This document shows, in pieces, positions 1 to 5,464 of a DNA stretch of 5,464 bases. Position 1 is the stretch's first letter. Each line of letters begins with the position of its first letter. Below the pieces are notes generated by a model. It was not told where the DNA came from. It was given only the letters and a program-made list of their open reading frames with translations, and made no database searches. Both the position numbers and the translations under genes were made by a program. Source of the stretch: Nitrospiraceae bacterium (GTDB taxonomy: Bacteria > Nitrospirota > UBA9217); assembly GCA_003454665.1 (NCBI GenBank), contig DMKB01000221.1, positions 1 to 5,464 on the forward strand, in the 5' to 3' direction.

Positions 1-630
1 TGACTGGGGCTCCTTATCGAGCGTTTTGTTTACCCCGCCGCCGGCCGGGACCCTGCCGAGGATGACGTGCCGGTAGACGTTGCTGTGCGTCGTAACGTAT
101 TTGGGAGTGAATTGAATTTTCTCCTTTTCCGACAGGAGCGCCCGCAGATACTGCGACGCGGCAAAAGCCTTCGGAGACGGGAATGCCAGTACCTTGCCGT
201 CAAGATCACGGACGCTCTTCACCGCGCTATCGGCACGTACAACAAGAATTCCCACCAGCTGGCGGTGTTCATCCCGAACCAGGGGTACATATCCGTTCGC
301 TTTGTGGGTGAGCACGACCTGGTAAGGATTCATGTATGCGAAATCAGGGACGCCTTTCAAAAGATCCAGCTCAAAATCCGGAATGGATTTATAGAATTGC
401 AGCTTCAATTCGACCCCCATCTCCCGGGAAACTCGATCCAGCAGAGGTGTCCAGTAGCGTTTGATAAGCAATGGCGGAAACTGTGGCACGACGGCAAAGG
501 TGTACGTCCGTCTTTCCCCGGCTCTCGCCGGTACCGGATTGCTCACGCCGACCAGGAGGGTCAGAAAGCAAAGGCAGAAAACCGCATGCTTTATCCGTAT
601 AGCAAAATCTGGTACCGTCTCTTGTTTCAT
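1..630 (-). CDS. PhnD-family phosphate/phosphite/phosphonate-type periplasmic substrate-binding protein, C-terminus cut off by window edge
   Basis: The minus-strand frame is open from an ATG at 628-630 to base 1 without a stop, giving 210 residues; the missing part lies left of the window. An AGGAG Shine-Dalgarno at 636-640 sits 5 nt before the ATG and decides the start. The N-terminus has a Sec-type signal peptide: a basic stretch (IRIKH), a hydrophobic core (residues about 16-29) and a likely cleavage after ARA near residue 37. The mature part begins RTYTFAVVPQFPP and continues with GVPDFAYMNPYQ, GILVVRADS, VRDLDGKVLAFPSPKAFAAS and a THSNVYRHVILGRV-like segment. This order (beta-strand, 'D-A-Y-M-N-P' ligand loop, 'DLDGK..AF..P.A..S') is typical of PhnD-like binding proteins (PF12974 type). 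Such proteins capture a phosphorus oxyanion or similar anion for an ABC importer, but many family members are orphans or sensor domains, so the ligand is not inferable. No permease or ATPase is visible here. Family call is firm; substrate is unknown. Confidence 0.85.
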   Translation of the reverse strand, partial: MKQETVPDFAIRIKHAVFCLCFLTLLVGVSNPVPARAGERRTYTFAVVPQFPPLLIKRYWTPLLDRVSREMGVELKLQFYKSIPDFELDLLKGVPDFAYMNPYQVVLTHKANGYVPLVRDEHRQLVGILVVRADSAVKSVRDLDGKVLAFPSPKAFAASQYLRALLSEKEKIQFTPKYVTTHSNVYRHVILGRVPAGGGVNKTLDKEPQS

Positions 631-786
631 ACCGTCTCCTCTCAGGTCAGTATTGGGAAACAACTATTGCGCCCAAGGAATGCAGGCCCTGTGGCCGTTG
701 TACCGCCCAGCAGCATAACCCGTTCGTGAACACTTCCCCGCAGCCCTTCATGGAGACCGGCAACGGCACCTTCAGCTATTCACATA

Positions 787-795
787 ATTATAACA
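787..795 (-). promoter_or_regulatory. Extended -10 promoter candidate for the PhnD-like gene
   Basis: Read on the minus strand, a perfect TATAAT occupies 787-792 and is preceded by TG plus one base, giving the extended -10 motif TGnTATAAT (787-795). There is no good -35 at 16-18 nt spacing, which extended -10 promoters can tolerate. Transcription would start near 780 and leave a leader of about 150 nt before the PhnD-like ATG at 630. The motif lies in a locally AT-rich patch, so chance occurrence is possible. Confidence 0.45.
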
Positions 796-1054
796 AATAA
801 ATAGAGGACTGCGGTGCTTTCGATGGCCTCCTGAAGCGCGATTCGGGGCCCACGATCAAGGTGCTCCTGTGAAAGATTCCGGCATGGATCATGAAAACGA
901 TGGGGTACAACGGAGGTGAGCAAAAAGAGATGGGAGCAAATCACAAAAGGGGAGAAAATCTGTCTGTACTGCTTGCGGTAAACCTGCTTCGACGTGCGGC
1001 AGGAATGGCTGCACACCCGGGCAAGGGCAGTATGGTGGTCATTGGCGGAAAATC
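796..1054. other. Intergenic stretch between the PhnD-like promoter and the tRNA, no gene seen
   Basis: Together with the leader at 631-786 this makes a gap of about 420 nt without a supportable gene. Open frames on both strands here (roughly 780-1115 minus and 891-1247 plus) run straight through the tRNA and carry the characteristic nonsense peptides produced by translating tRNA. I see no convincing GC-rich hairpin plus T-run that would terminate the tRNA transcript, no tandem repeat and no mobile-element end. Confidence 0.6.
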
Positions 1055-1130
1055 TGGTGGACGAGAAGGGATTCGAACCCTCGACCCCCGCATTGCGAAC
1101 GCGGTGCTCTCCCAACTGAGCTACTCGCCC
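1055..1130 (-). tRNA. tRNA-Ala, anticodon CGC
   Basis: This is a complete 76-nt cloverleaf on the minus strand. The acceptor stem is GGGCGAG paired with CTCGTCC, followed by discriminator A and a genomically encoded CCA (1055-1057). The D-stem is GCTC/GAGC with loop AGTTGGGA. The anticodon stem is CCGCG/TGCGG with loop TTCGCAA, so the anticodon CGC is at 1095-1097 and reads the alanine codon GCG. The T-stem is GAGGG/CCCTT with loop TTCGAAT. The acceptor stem contains the G3:U70 wobble pair, the established identity element for alanyl-tRNA synthetase, which independently confirms alanine. All stems pair without mismatch apart from G-U pairs. Its own promoter is at 1149-1176. Confidence 0.97.
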
Positions 1131-1148
1131 ACGAAAAAAGGTGCTGTC

Positions 1149-1176
1149 ATAGTATCACAGGGACAAAATAAATCAA
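1149..1176 (-). promoter_or_regulatory. Sigma-70-type promoter for tRNA-Ala
   Basis: On the minus strand, -35 TTGATT (1171-1176) and -10 TACTAT (1149-1154) are separated by 16 nt. The predicted start near 1142 leaves a 5' leader of only about 10-12 nt before the mature tRNA end at 1130, typical of a monocistronic tRNA transcript trimmed by RNase P. Confidence 0.65.
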
Positions 1177-1271
1177 GGGAAAAAATGAGACCGCCGCCTG
1201 TTCGGCCTTGTCATCGCCCTTCGCCAGCCTTCAGTGCCGGAGCATGAAACGGGTTTTCCCCGTCCCGGTTA

Positions 1272-1300
1272 TTGACAAATCACCCGATCTCGGCTATAGT
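1272..1300 (+). promoter_or_regulatory. Near-consensus sigma-70 promoter for the small ORF and lipoprotein
   Basis: A perfect -35 TTGACA (1272-1277) and a five-of-six -10 TATAGT (1295-1300) are separated by exactly 17 nt. Initiation is expected near 1307, about 40 nt before the small ORF at 1347. This is the best promoter in the window and points rightward, diverging from the tRNA promoter. A short inverted repeat, ACGGG/CCCGT with a 5-nt loop (1249-1263), lies just upstream of the -35; its role is unknown. Confidence 0.8.
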
Positions 1301-1346
1301 ATGCGGTGCTGCATGATGGTATTGTTACGAAAGGAGATAATTGACT

Positions 1347-1457
1347 GTGCGTGAAAAGGAGCGCGTGCTGCGTCGCAAGCGTAAACGCAGACAGGAACGA
1401 CTGAGAGACAAACGCAAGGCAGCAGTGGCCGAATCCGCCACGAAGAAGGGAAAATAG
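1347..1457 (+). CDS. Small, highly basic hypothetical protein (36 aa), not recognised
   Basis: The frame runs from GTG 1347 to TAG 1455-1457. It is preceded by a strong AAGGAG at 1331-1336 (10 nt spacing) and lies about 40 nt downstream of a near-consensus promoter. An alternative TTG start at 1341 has only 4 nt spacing and would add two residues. The product contains 10 Arg and 8 Lys in 36 residues against 5 acidic residues (net about +13). Residues 2-24 are an alternating Arg/Lys/Glu stretch likely to form one charged helix, followed by an Ala-rich linker and a KKGK tail. There is no signal peptide, membrane segment, Cys motif or recognised domain. The composition would suit RNA, DNA or ribosome binding, but that is inference. 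The stop lies 2 nt before the lipoprotein ATG, and that gene's Shine-Dalgarno is inside this ORF's last codons, implying translational coupling. If it is not a protein, the segment would be a transcribed leader of the lipoprotein gene. Confidence 0.6.
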   Translation: MREKERVLRRKRKRRQERLRDKRKAAVAESATKKGK

Positions 1458-1459
1458 GC

Positions 1460-3379
1460 ATGATGACCGGACGTACCTCCATGAAGGTGTGTATCGCCGT
1501 GTTTGTCGGTGTGATCACGGCCCTGTTCGTACTCACCAGCTGCGCAGCGAAACTGCCTCCCGAAGCCCCCTGGGAAAAAGACGCCCGGGCCCTCCTGGAC
1601 CAGGCTGAGAAGGGCCTCTCGCGAAGACAATACAGCAAGGTAGAGGCGCTCCTGTCGGCCTTCGACACCAGGTATTCCGAAAGCAGGCAGATGGACCGGG
1701 CGCTCTATCTGCGGGGAGAAGTACGCCTGTCGCGGCGCGACTATTCCCGAGCGCTCAGTTACTACAAGGAGGTCATCGAACGCTTCCCGTCTTCGTCACT
1801 CATTCTTGACACGAAATACAAGCTCGGCCTGTGCTATTTCGAACTCAGGGAGTTCGATCTGGCCATCGCCAACCTGAAGGACCGGAGCACGATCAGCGAT
1901 CCCGCCAAACTCAGGCGCGCCGCGGAAATGCTTGCCGCCGCATACCAGGAAAAAGAAGAGTATATGTCCGCGGTGAACGAGTACGTTTCGCTGCTCGGGA
2001 TAACGAAAAGCAGACGGCAAAAAAAGCGGCACCGCGAACAGATCGATGAAATCATAGAAAAAAACCTCACCCGGGATGAACTCGCGGATCTTTCCGAAGG
2101 TACGGCATTTCCGGCCGACCGTGCGCTCCTCAAACTCACCAGTGTCCTCGTCGAAAAGAGGAAGTACCGCAAGGCCTTTGAATCGGGCGAGGATTTTCTT
2201 AAGCGCTTCCCAAATCACTCTGATACCGTGCGGGCGGAAATGCTCATGGCCGAAGCAAAGGTCAAGCTGTCGGAGCCGAGGCATTACATCGGTGTCCTGG
2301 CGCCCCAGTCCGGGAGGCTCGCCTTCTTCGGCGACCGGGTGCTCAAGGGCATCAAACTCGCGATCCACTCCTACAACCTTCGCAATCCCGATAACAAGGT
2401 GGAAGTTATCGTGCAGGACACCAAAGGCTCGCCGAAGCGGGCCAAGGAAGCCATCGTAGCGCTGGAAAAAAAGGACATACTGGCTGCTGTCGGCCCCCTC
2501 CTGACCAGGGAAGCGGAGGCGATTGCGCCGTTGCTCAAAAAGCTTGAAATTCCCGTTATCACGCCCGCGGCTTCCGGTCCCGGTGTCGGAAAACTGAGCC
2601 CGTGGCTCTTCAGAAACGCCCTGACGAACGGGAGCCAGGCAGCGGCTGCCGCACAGCACGCCCTCGGCCGGAAGCTCCGGAAATTCGTGATCCTCTACCC
2701 GGAAGACGCTTATGGAAAGGGGCTTGCCCTGCTGTTCAACAAAGAGCTGGTGAAAAGGGCGGAGATCCTTGCCGAGATACCCTATCCGCCGGACACCAAA
2801 GACTTCGGCCCTTATATCCGAAAAATCATCAATATCGACCTTCGTTCCCTCAGAATCCCCATTCCCGAGGAAGATGACGAGATGCAGGCGCTCATCAGGG
2901 ACTATGAACCGAGCTTCGACGCCATCTACCTCCCCGGTGACGCCGACAAGGTGGGACTGCTGATCCCGCAGCTCGCCTTTTACAATATGAACCAGGTAGC
3001 CATGATCGGATCGAACAACTGGCATACCGAGGAGCTCTTGAGCCGTGCCGGGCGCCATGCAGACGGTGCGGTATTCCTTGACGGCTTTTTCCCGGAAAGT
3101 GATGATCCCGCCGTTGCATCCATCGTGGATGCGTACCGTTCCGCGTATCAGGAAGAGCCGGACATTCTTTCCGCCCAGGCCTACGACGCAACCATGATCA
3201 TTCTTTCGCTTCTCCGTGAGGAGAGAGACTCGCCGGAAGCGATACGGAACGGGATTTGGGAACTGGAGGACTTCCCGGGGCTCTCCGGCTACACGACCTT
3301 CAAGGGGAGCGGTGAGGCGCAAAAAGAGCTGTTCCTCATCCAGGTGAAAGACGGCAAGTTCGTGCGTTACAACGACTGA
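1460..3379 (+). CDS. TPR-containing lipoprotein with periplasmic binding domain (LpoA-like penicillin-binding protein activator / LivK-type fold)
   Basis: This is a 639-residue envelope protein. AAGGGA (1446-1451) lies 8 nt before ATG 1460; a second ATG follows directly, and an in-frame ATG at 1481 lacks a ribosome site. Residues 8-28 form a lipoprotein signal peptide ending in the lipobox LTSC, with Cys28 as the acylated residue. Position +2 is Ala rather than Asp, so outer-membrane sorting is expected in a diderm. Residues about 40-270 are helical with TPR-like pairs (e.g. ALYLRGEVRLSRRDYSRALS, then KLGLCYFELREFDLAIANL), resembling BamD/YbgF-type repeats. Residues about 276-639 are a type I periplasmic binding fold (Peripla_BP_6 kind): YIGVLAPQSG, then VQDTKGSPKRA, AAVGPLLT, IPVITPAAS and YPEDAYGKG. 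The TPR-plus-binding-domain order matches LpoA, which activates PBP1a in Enterobacteria; orthologues outside that group are often annotated as amino-acid ABC receptors. No ABC transporter genes adjoin it, which favours an envelope role over transport. Whether it activates a PBP is inference. Confidence 0.85.
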   Translation: MMTGRTSMKVCIAVFVGVITALFVLTSCAAKLPPEAPWEKDARALLDQAEKGLSRRQYSKVEALLSAFDTRYSESRQMDRALYLRGEVRLSRRDYSRALSYYKEVIERFPSSSLILDTKYKLGLCYFELREFDLAIANLKDRSTISDPAKLRRAAEMLAAAYQEKEEYMSAVNEYVSLLGITKSRRQKKRHREQIDEIIEKNLTRDELADLSEGTAFPADRALLKLTSVLVEKRKYRKAFESGEDFLKRFPNHSDTVRAEMLMAEAKVKLSEPRHYIGVLAPQSGRLAFFGDRVLKGIKLAIHSYNLRNPDNKVEVIVQDTKGSPKRAKEAIVALEKKDILAAVGPLLTREAEAIAPLLKKLEIPVITPAASGPGVGKLSPWLFRNALTNGSQAAAAAQHALGRKLRKFVILYPEDAYGKGLALLFNKELVKRAEILAEIPYPPDTKDFGPYIRKIINIDLRSLRIPIPEEDDEMQALIRDYEPSFDAIYLPGDADKVGLLIPQLAFYNMNQVAMIGSNNWHTEELLSRAGRHADGAVFLDGFFPESDDPAVASIVDAYRSAYQEEPDILSAQAYDATMIILSLLREERDSPEAIRNGIWELEDFPGLSGYTTFKGSGEAQKELFLIQVKDGKFVRYND

Positions 3380-3550
3380 CACGGCCTTCCCTGGTTTTCT
3401 TTCTTGATACATACCCTCTGCGCCGAGGCTATCCGGGTTCTTTGCAGCCCAATACCGGAGTTTTTTTGCAACCGGAGCAGGAGTACCGCTTACCGGCGAG
3501 TAACTCCAGCATCAGAGAGGAATGCGTGACGCGGCACGCGTTGCCGCGCA

Positions 3551-4240
3551 ATGAATGACATGGAAACACTTTCAATAATACAAAAAATAGCGGTCATGGC
3601 GCTGCCCCTTGTGTTCGCCATCGTGCTGCACGAAGTGGCCCACGGCTGGGTAGCGAATAAACTGGGGGATCCGACAGCGCGATATTCAGGAAGGCTCACC
3701 CTCAATCCGATCTCACATATCGACCCCTTCGGCACGATCATCATGCCGCTTCTGCTCTTTTTTTTAAGTGATGGACGGATGGTCTTTGGTTACGCAAAAC
3801 CGGTTCCTATCAACCCGTATAATTTCAAAGACCCCAAAAAAGGCATGGCCCTCTGTTCTCTCGCCGGGCCGGGCGTCAACATACTCATGGCAATCTCGTT
3901 CGCGATTCTCCTGCGACTCTTGCTGCCCCTGTTTGAAGGAGTCGTGCCGCAAAACGCCTGGAACTGGTTCGCCGTGCCGATTGCGCTTATGCTGGTTTAT
4001 GGCGTTATCATTAATGTCGTGCTGGCAGTACTGAACATGATTCCCATACCACCACTCGATGGAAGCAGAGTGGTGTATTGGCTCCTTCCGGACAAGCAGG
4101 CCAGCGCATACTATCGTCTTGAGCAGTACGGTATGTTCATTCTCATCGGGCTCCTCGCATTCGGCATTTTGGGTAAGATCATCTCCCCTATTATTTGGCC
4201 GATAGTTTCTCTCCTGTTAGGCGAAAACTTTGCCCTTTGA
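3551..4240 (+). CDS. M50-family site-2 protease (small integral-membrane zinc metalloprotease)
   Basis: This 229-residue polytopic membrane protein carries the hallmarks of family M50. HEVAH (residues 27-31) sits inside the first hydrophobic segment and supplies two zinc-ligand His and the catalytic Glu28. NMIPIPPLDG (residues 162-171) is the NxxPxxxLDG motif, with Asp170 as third zinc ligand. The conserved segments GRLTLNPISHIDPFG (47-61) and SLAGPGVNILMA (103-114) also match the short subgroup without PDZ or CBS domains. Hydrophobic segments lie at about 12-32, 60-73, 103-126, 140-162 and 192-222. The family cleaves substrates within membranes; the substrate here is unknown. The start is uncertain. 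ATG 3551 has no clear Shine-Dalgarno, an in-frame TGA at 3527-3529 blocks extension, and ATG 3560 is the alternative. A 171-nt gap separates it from the lipoprotein gene, and I see no convincing promoter there. A terminator candidate follows at 4325-4353. Confidence 0.93.
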   Translation: MNDMETLSIIQKIAVMALPLVFAIVLHEVAHGWVANKLGDPTARYSGRLTLNPISHIDPFGTIIMPLLLFFLSDGRMVFGYAKPVPINPYNFKDPKKGMALCSLAGPGVNILMAISFAILLRLLLPLFEGVVPQNAWNWFAVPIALMLVYGVIINVVLAVLNMIPIPPLDGSRVVYWLLPDKQASAYYRLEQYGMFILIGLLAFGILGKIISPIIWPIVSLLLGENFAL

Positions 4241-4275
4241 GTCAGCGGCAAGAAGAACATGCTCTTTTGGTGAGT

Positions 4276-4295
4276 AGTTCTGCGAATTAAGAACT
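4276..4295. repeat. Short perfect inverted repeat downstream of the M50 gene
   Basis: AGTTCT (4276-4281) and AGAACT (4290-4295) are perfect complements around an 8-nt AT-rich spacer. There is no T-run, so it is not an intrinsic terminator by itself. It could be a small RNA hairpin at the 3' end of the protease mRNA or an operator-like palindrome upstream of trpS. At 6 bp per arm it may also be chance. Confidence 0.3.
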
Positions 4296-4324
4296 GGCGC
4301 GTACACATTATGAGAAAAAACGCG

Positions 4325-4353
4325 GGAAGAATAAGTATCTTCCATTATTTTTT
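4325..4353 (+). terminator. Probable weak intrinsic terminator after the M50 gene
   Basis: GGAAGA (4325-4330) pairs perfectly with TCTTCC (4338-4343) across a 7-nt loop, and the stem is followed by ATTATTTTTT. The stem is short with only three G-C pairs, and the T-run begins 3 nt after it, so efficiency may be modest. Its position between the protease stop (4240) and trpS (4451) suggests trpS is at least partly transcribed separately. Confidence 0.5.
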
Positions 4354-4450
4354 CATCTCACCGTTTCTTTCTTTTTTTCCTTCGTGTACATTTGTGTCTC
4401 TTGAGAGCGCCACCTTTTGGTCATTCGTGGTTAACGGATAAGGTATTTCT

Positions 4451-5434
4451 ATGGCAAAAAAACGGGTGCTAAGCGGAATGCAGCCGAGCGGGCTGATGCA
4501 CCTCGGCAATCTTCTAGGCGCGCTGGACAACTGGAAAAAGCTCCAGGACCAGTACGAGTGCTACTACTTCATCGCCGACTGGCACGCCCTCACCGCGAAC
4601 TACGCCGACACCTCGAATGTCCGCCACTATGTCCGCGAAATGATCATCGACTGGCTCGCCGCCGGCCTAGACCCGGAAAAAGCCGTCATCTTCCAGCAGT
4701 CCCTCGTCCCTGAGCATGCGGTCCTCCACATCCTCTTGTCCATGATCACCCCCACTCCCTGGCTCGAACGCGTGCCGACGTACAAGGAAAAAATCGACCA
4801 GGTAAAGGACAAGGACCTGCACACCTACGGTTTCCTCGGCTATCCCGTGCTGCAGGCGGCCGACATCCTGATGTATCAGGCCGCTTTCGTTCCTGTCGGG
4901 ATCGACCAGGTCCCCCATCTCGAGCTCACGCGGGAGATCGGCCGCAGGTTCAATGCCTTCTACGGAGACGTTTTTCCCGAGCCGCAGCCTCTGCTGACGG
5001 AATATCCCAAGCTTCCCGGCACGGACGGCAGGAAGATGAGCAAGAGCTACGACAACTGCCTCTACCTTTCCGAGAGCCCGGAGCAGATCACCAAAAAAAT
5101 CATGCAGATGGTCACGGACCCCGCGCGGAAGCGCAGGCAGGACCCCGGCAATCCCGACGTCTGTCCCCTCTTCTCCCTCGACAAGATCTTTGCGCCGAAG
5201 GAGTGGCAAGACTATATTAACGTGGAATGCCGGCGCGCCGGTGTGGGCTGCGTCGACGACAAGAAGGAGCTTCTGAAGCATCTCCTTGCCTATCTCGCCC
5301 CGATCCAGGAGAGACGAAAAAAACTCTCTGCTGATCCGAAGAAAATCGAAAACATCATCCGCGATGGTTCAAACCGCGCCGGGGCGGTGGCTGCGAAAAC
5401 CATGGAAGCGGTAAAAAAGGCAATGAAGCTTTGA
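4451..5434 (+). CDS. trpS: Tryptophanyl-tRNA synthetase (tryptophan--tRNA ligase)
   Basis: This cytoplasmic class I synthetase charges tRNA-Trp using ATP. It has 327 residues, the normal compact bacterial length. The start ATG 4451 has AAGG (4440-4443) 7 nt upstream. The class I signatures are present: QPSGLMHLGN (11-20) with the HIGH-equivalent HLGN, and KMSKS (195-199) followed by YDN. Other family segments are ADWHALTAN (42-50), ERVPTYKEK (106-114), YPVLQAADILMY (131-142), VPVGIDQVPHLELTREI (147-163) and the C-terminal LAPIQERR (282-289). It resembles the subgroup exemplified by Thermotoga maritima TrpRS, whose C-terminal half carries a four-Cys [4Fe-4S] site. Here Cys238, Cys260 and Cys267 are present, but the expected fourth position is Asp270. 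I see no T-box or trp leader upstream in 4241-4450 and no clear promoter. Functional assignment is secure; presence of a cluster is open. Confidence 0.97.
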   Translation: MAKKRVLSGMQPSGLMHLGNLLGALDNWKKLQDQYECYYFIADWHALTANYADTSNVRHYVREMIIDWLAAGLDPEKAVIFQQSLVPEHAVLHILLSMITPTPWLERVPTYKEKIDQVKDKDLHTYGFLGYPVLQAADILMYQAAFVPVGIDQVPHLELTREIGRRFNAFYGDVFPEPQPLLTEYPKLPGTDGRKMSKSYDNCLYLSESPEQITKKIMQMVTDPARKRRQDPGNPDVCPLFSLDKIFAPKEWQDYINVECRRAGVGCVDDKKELLKHLLAYLAPIQERRKKLSADPKKIENIIRDGSNRAGAVAAKTMEAVKKAMKL

Positions 5435-5464
5435 TTAACGGACGGGTACGTACGTCTTTGCTTA

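Noticed and set aside
67..729. 220-codon plus-strand frame at the left end
   Set aside because: It lies antisense to the PhnD-like gene, which has a signal peptide, ribosome site and family motifs. The plus frame shows none of these.
666..800. Plus-strand frame with a CRPCGRC cluster ending at TAA 798-800
   Set aside because: The frame looks somewhat protein-like, but its only starts are GTG 726 and ATG 750. Both are downstream of the Cys cluster and neither has a Shine-Dalgarno. Chance or a relic is more likely than a gene.
780..1247. Long open frames over the tRNA on both strands (minus 780-1115, plus 891-1247)
   Set aside because: Both translate the tRNA-Ala itself, giving the usual artefact peptides. 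The GGAGGTG at 912-918 in front of ATG 930 is tempting, but that frame also runs through the tRNA.
1796..3412. 538-codon minus-strand frame opposite the lipoprotein gene
   Set aside because: It is a shadow of a GC-rich coding region. The plus-strand frame has a lipobox, TPR-like repeats and binding-protein motifs, whereas the minus frame has no recognisable domain.
4287..4314. Possible trpS promoter TTAAGA-16-TATGAG
   Set aside because: Both boxes match poorly, and it lies upstream of the probable terminator, so it would not usefully drive trpS.
4354..4450. T-box or trp attenuator in front of trpS
   Set aside because: There is no T-box core sequence, no antiterminator/terminator pair directly before the start, and no Trp-rich leader peptide.
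4667..5281. 204-codon minus-strand frame within trpS
   Set aside because: It is antisense to a complete TrpRS with all class I signatures and has no domain or ribosome-site support.
1..5464. CRISPR array, insertion sequence, phage or toxin-antitoxin content
   Set aside because: There are no regularly spaced repeats, terminal inverted repeats, transposase or integrase motifs, or att-like duplication of the tRNA 3' end that I can see.

Overview
The window reads as ordinary bacterial chromosome: moderate-to-high GC, compact genes and Shine-Dalgarno starts. The gene types suggest a Gram-negative, diderm organism: a lipoprotein with no inner-membrane retention signal and a penicillin-binding-protein-activator-like fold, followed by a small M50 site-2 protease and a TrpRS with an iron-sulphur-type Cys motif. 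From memory, the M50 protease-trpS order is familiar from Desulfobacterota/Geobacter-like and Nitrospirota-like genomes. That taxonomic guess is inference and is not proved by anything in the window.

Layout. Positions 1-630 (minus) hold the N-terminal 210 residues of a PhnD-type periplasmic binding protein that runs off the left edge. Its probable promoter is an extended -10 at 787-795, giving a leader of about 150 nt that may fold over the ribosome binding site. Positions 796-1054 hold no gene I can support. Positions 1055-1130 (minus) are a complete tRNA-Ala(CGC) with encoded CCA and its own sigma-70-type promoter (1149-1176). A near-consensus promoter on the plus strand (1272-1300) then drives a rightward unit: an unannotated 36-codon, extremely basic small ORF (1347-1457), followed 2 nt later by a 639-residue lipoprotein with an N-terminal TPR-like region and a C-terminal periplasmic binding domain (1460-3379). 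After a 171-nt gap come an M50 membrane metalloprotease (3551-4240), a modest intrinsic terminator (about 4325-4353) and trpS (4451-5434). The last 30 nt are too short to interpret.

How the genes relate. The small basic ORF and the lipoprotein look transcribed together and translationally coupled. The M50 protease and trpS have no evident functional link beyond co-location. The PhnD-like gene and the tRNA are transcribed leftward, away from the rest.

No large novel system is visible. The two observations most worth following are the small Arg/Lys-rich ORF under a strong promoter, and the TrpRS whose four-Cys iron-sulphur motif has Asp in place of the last Cys.
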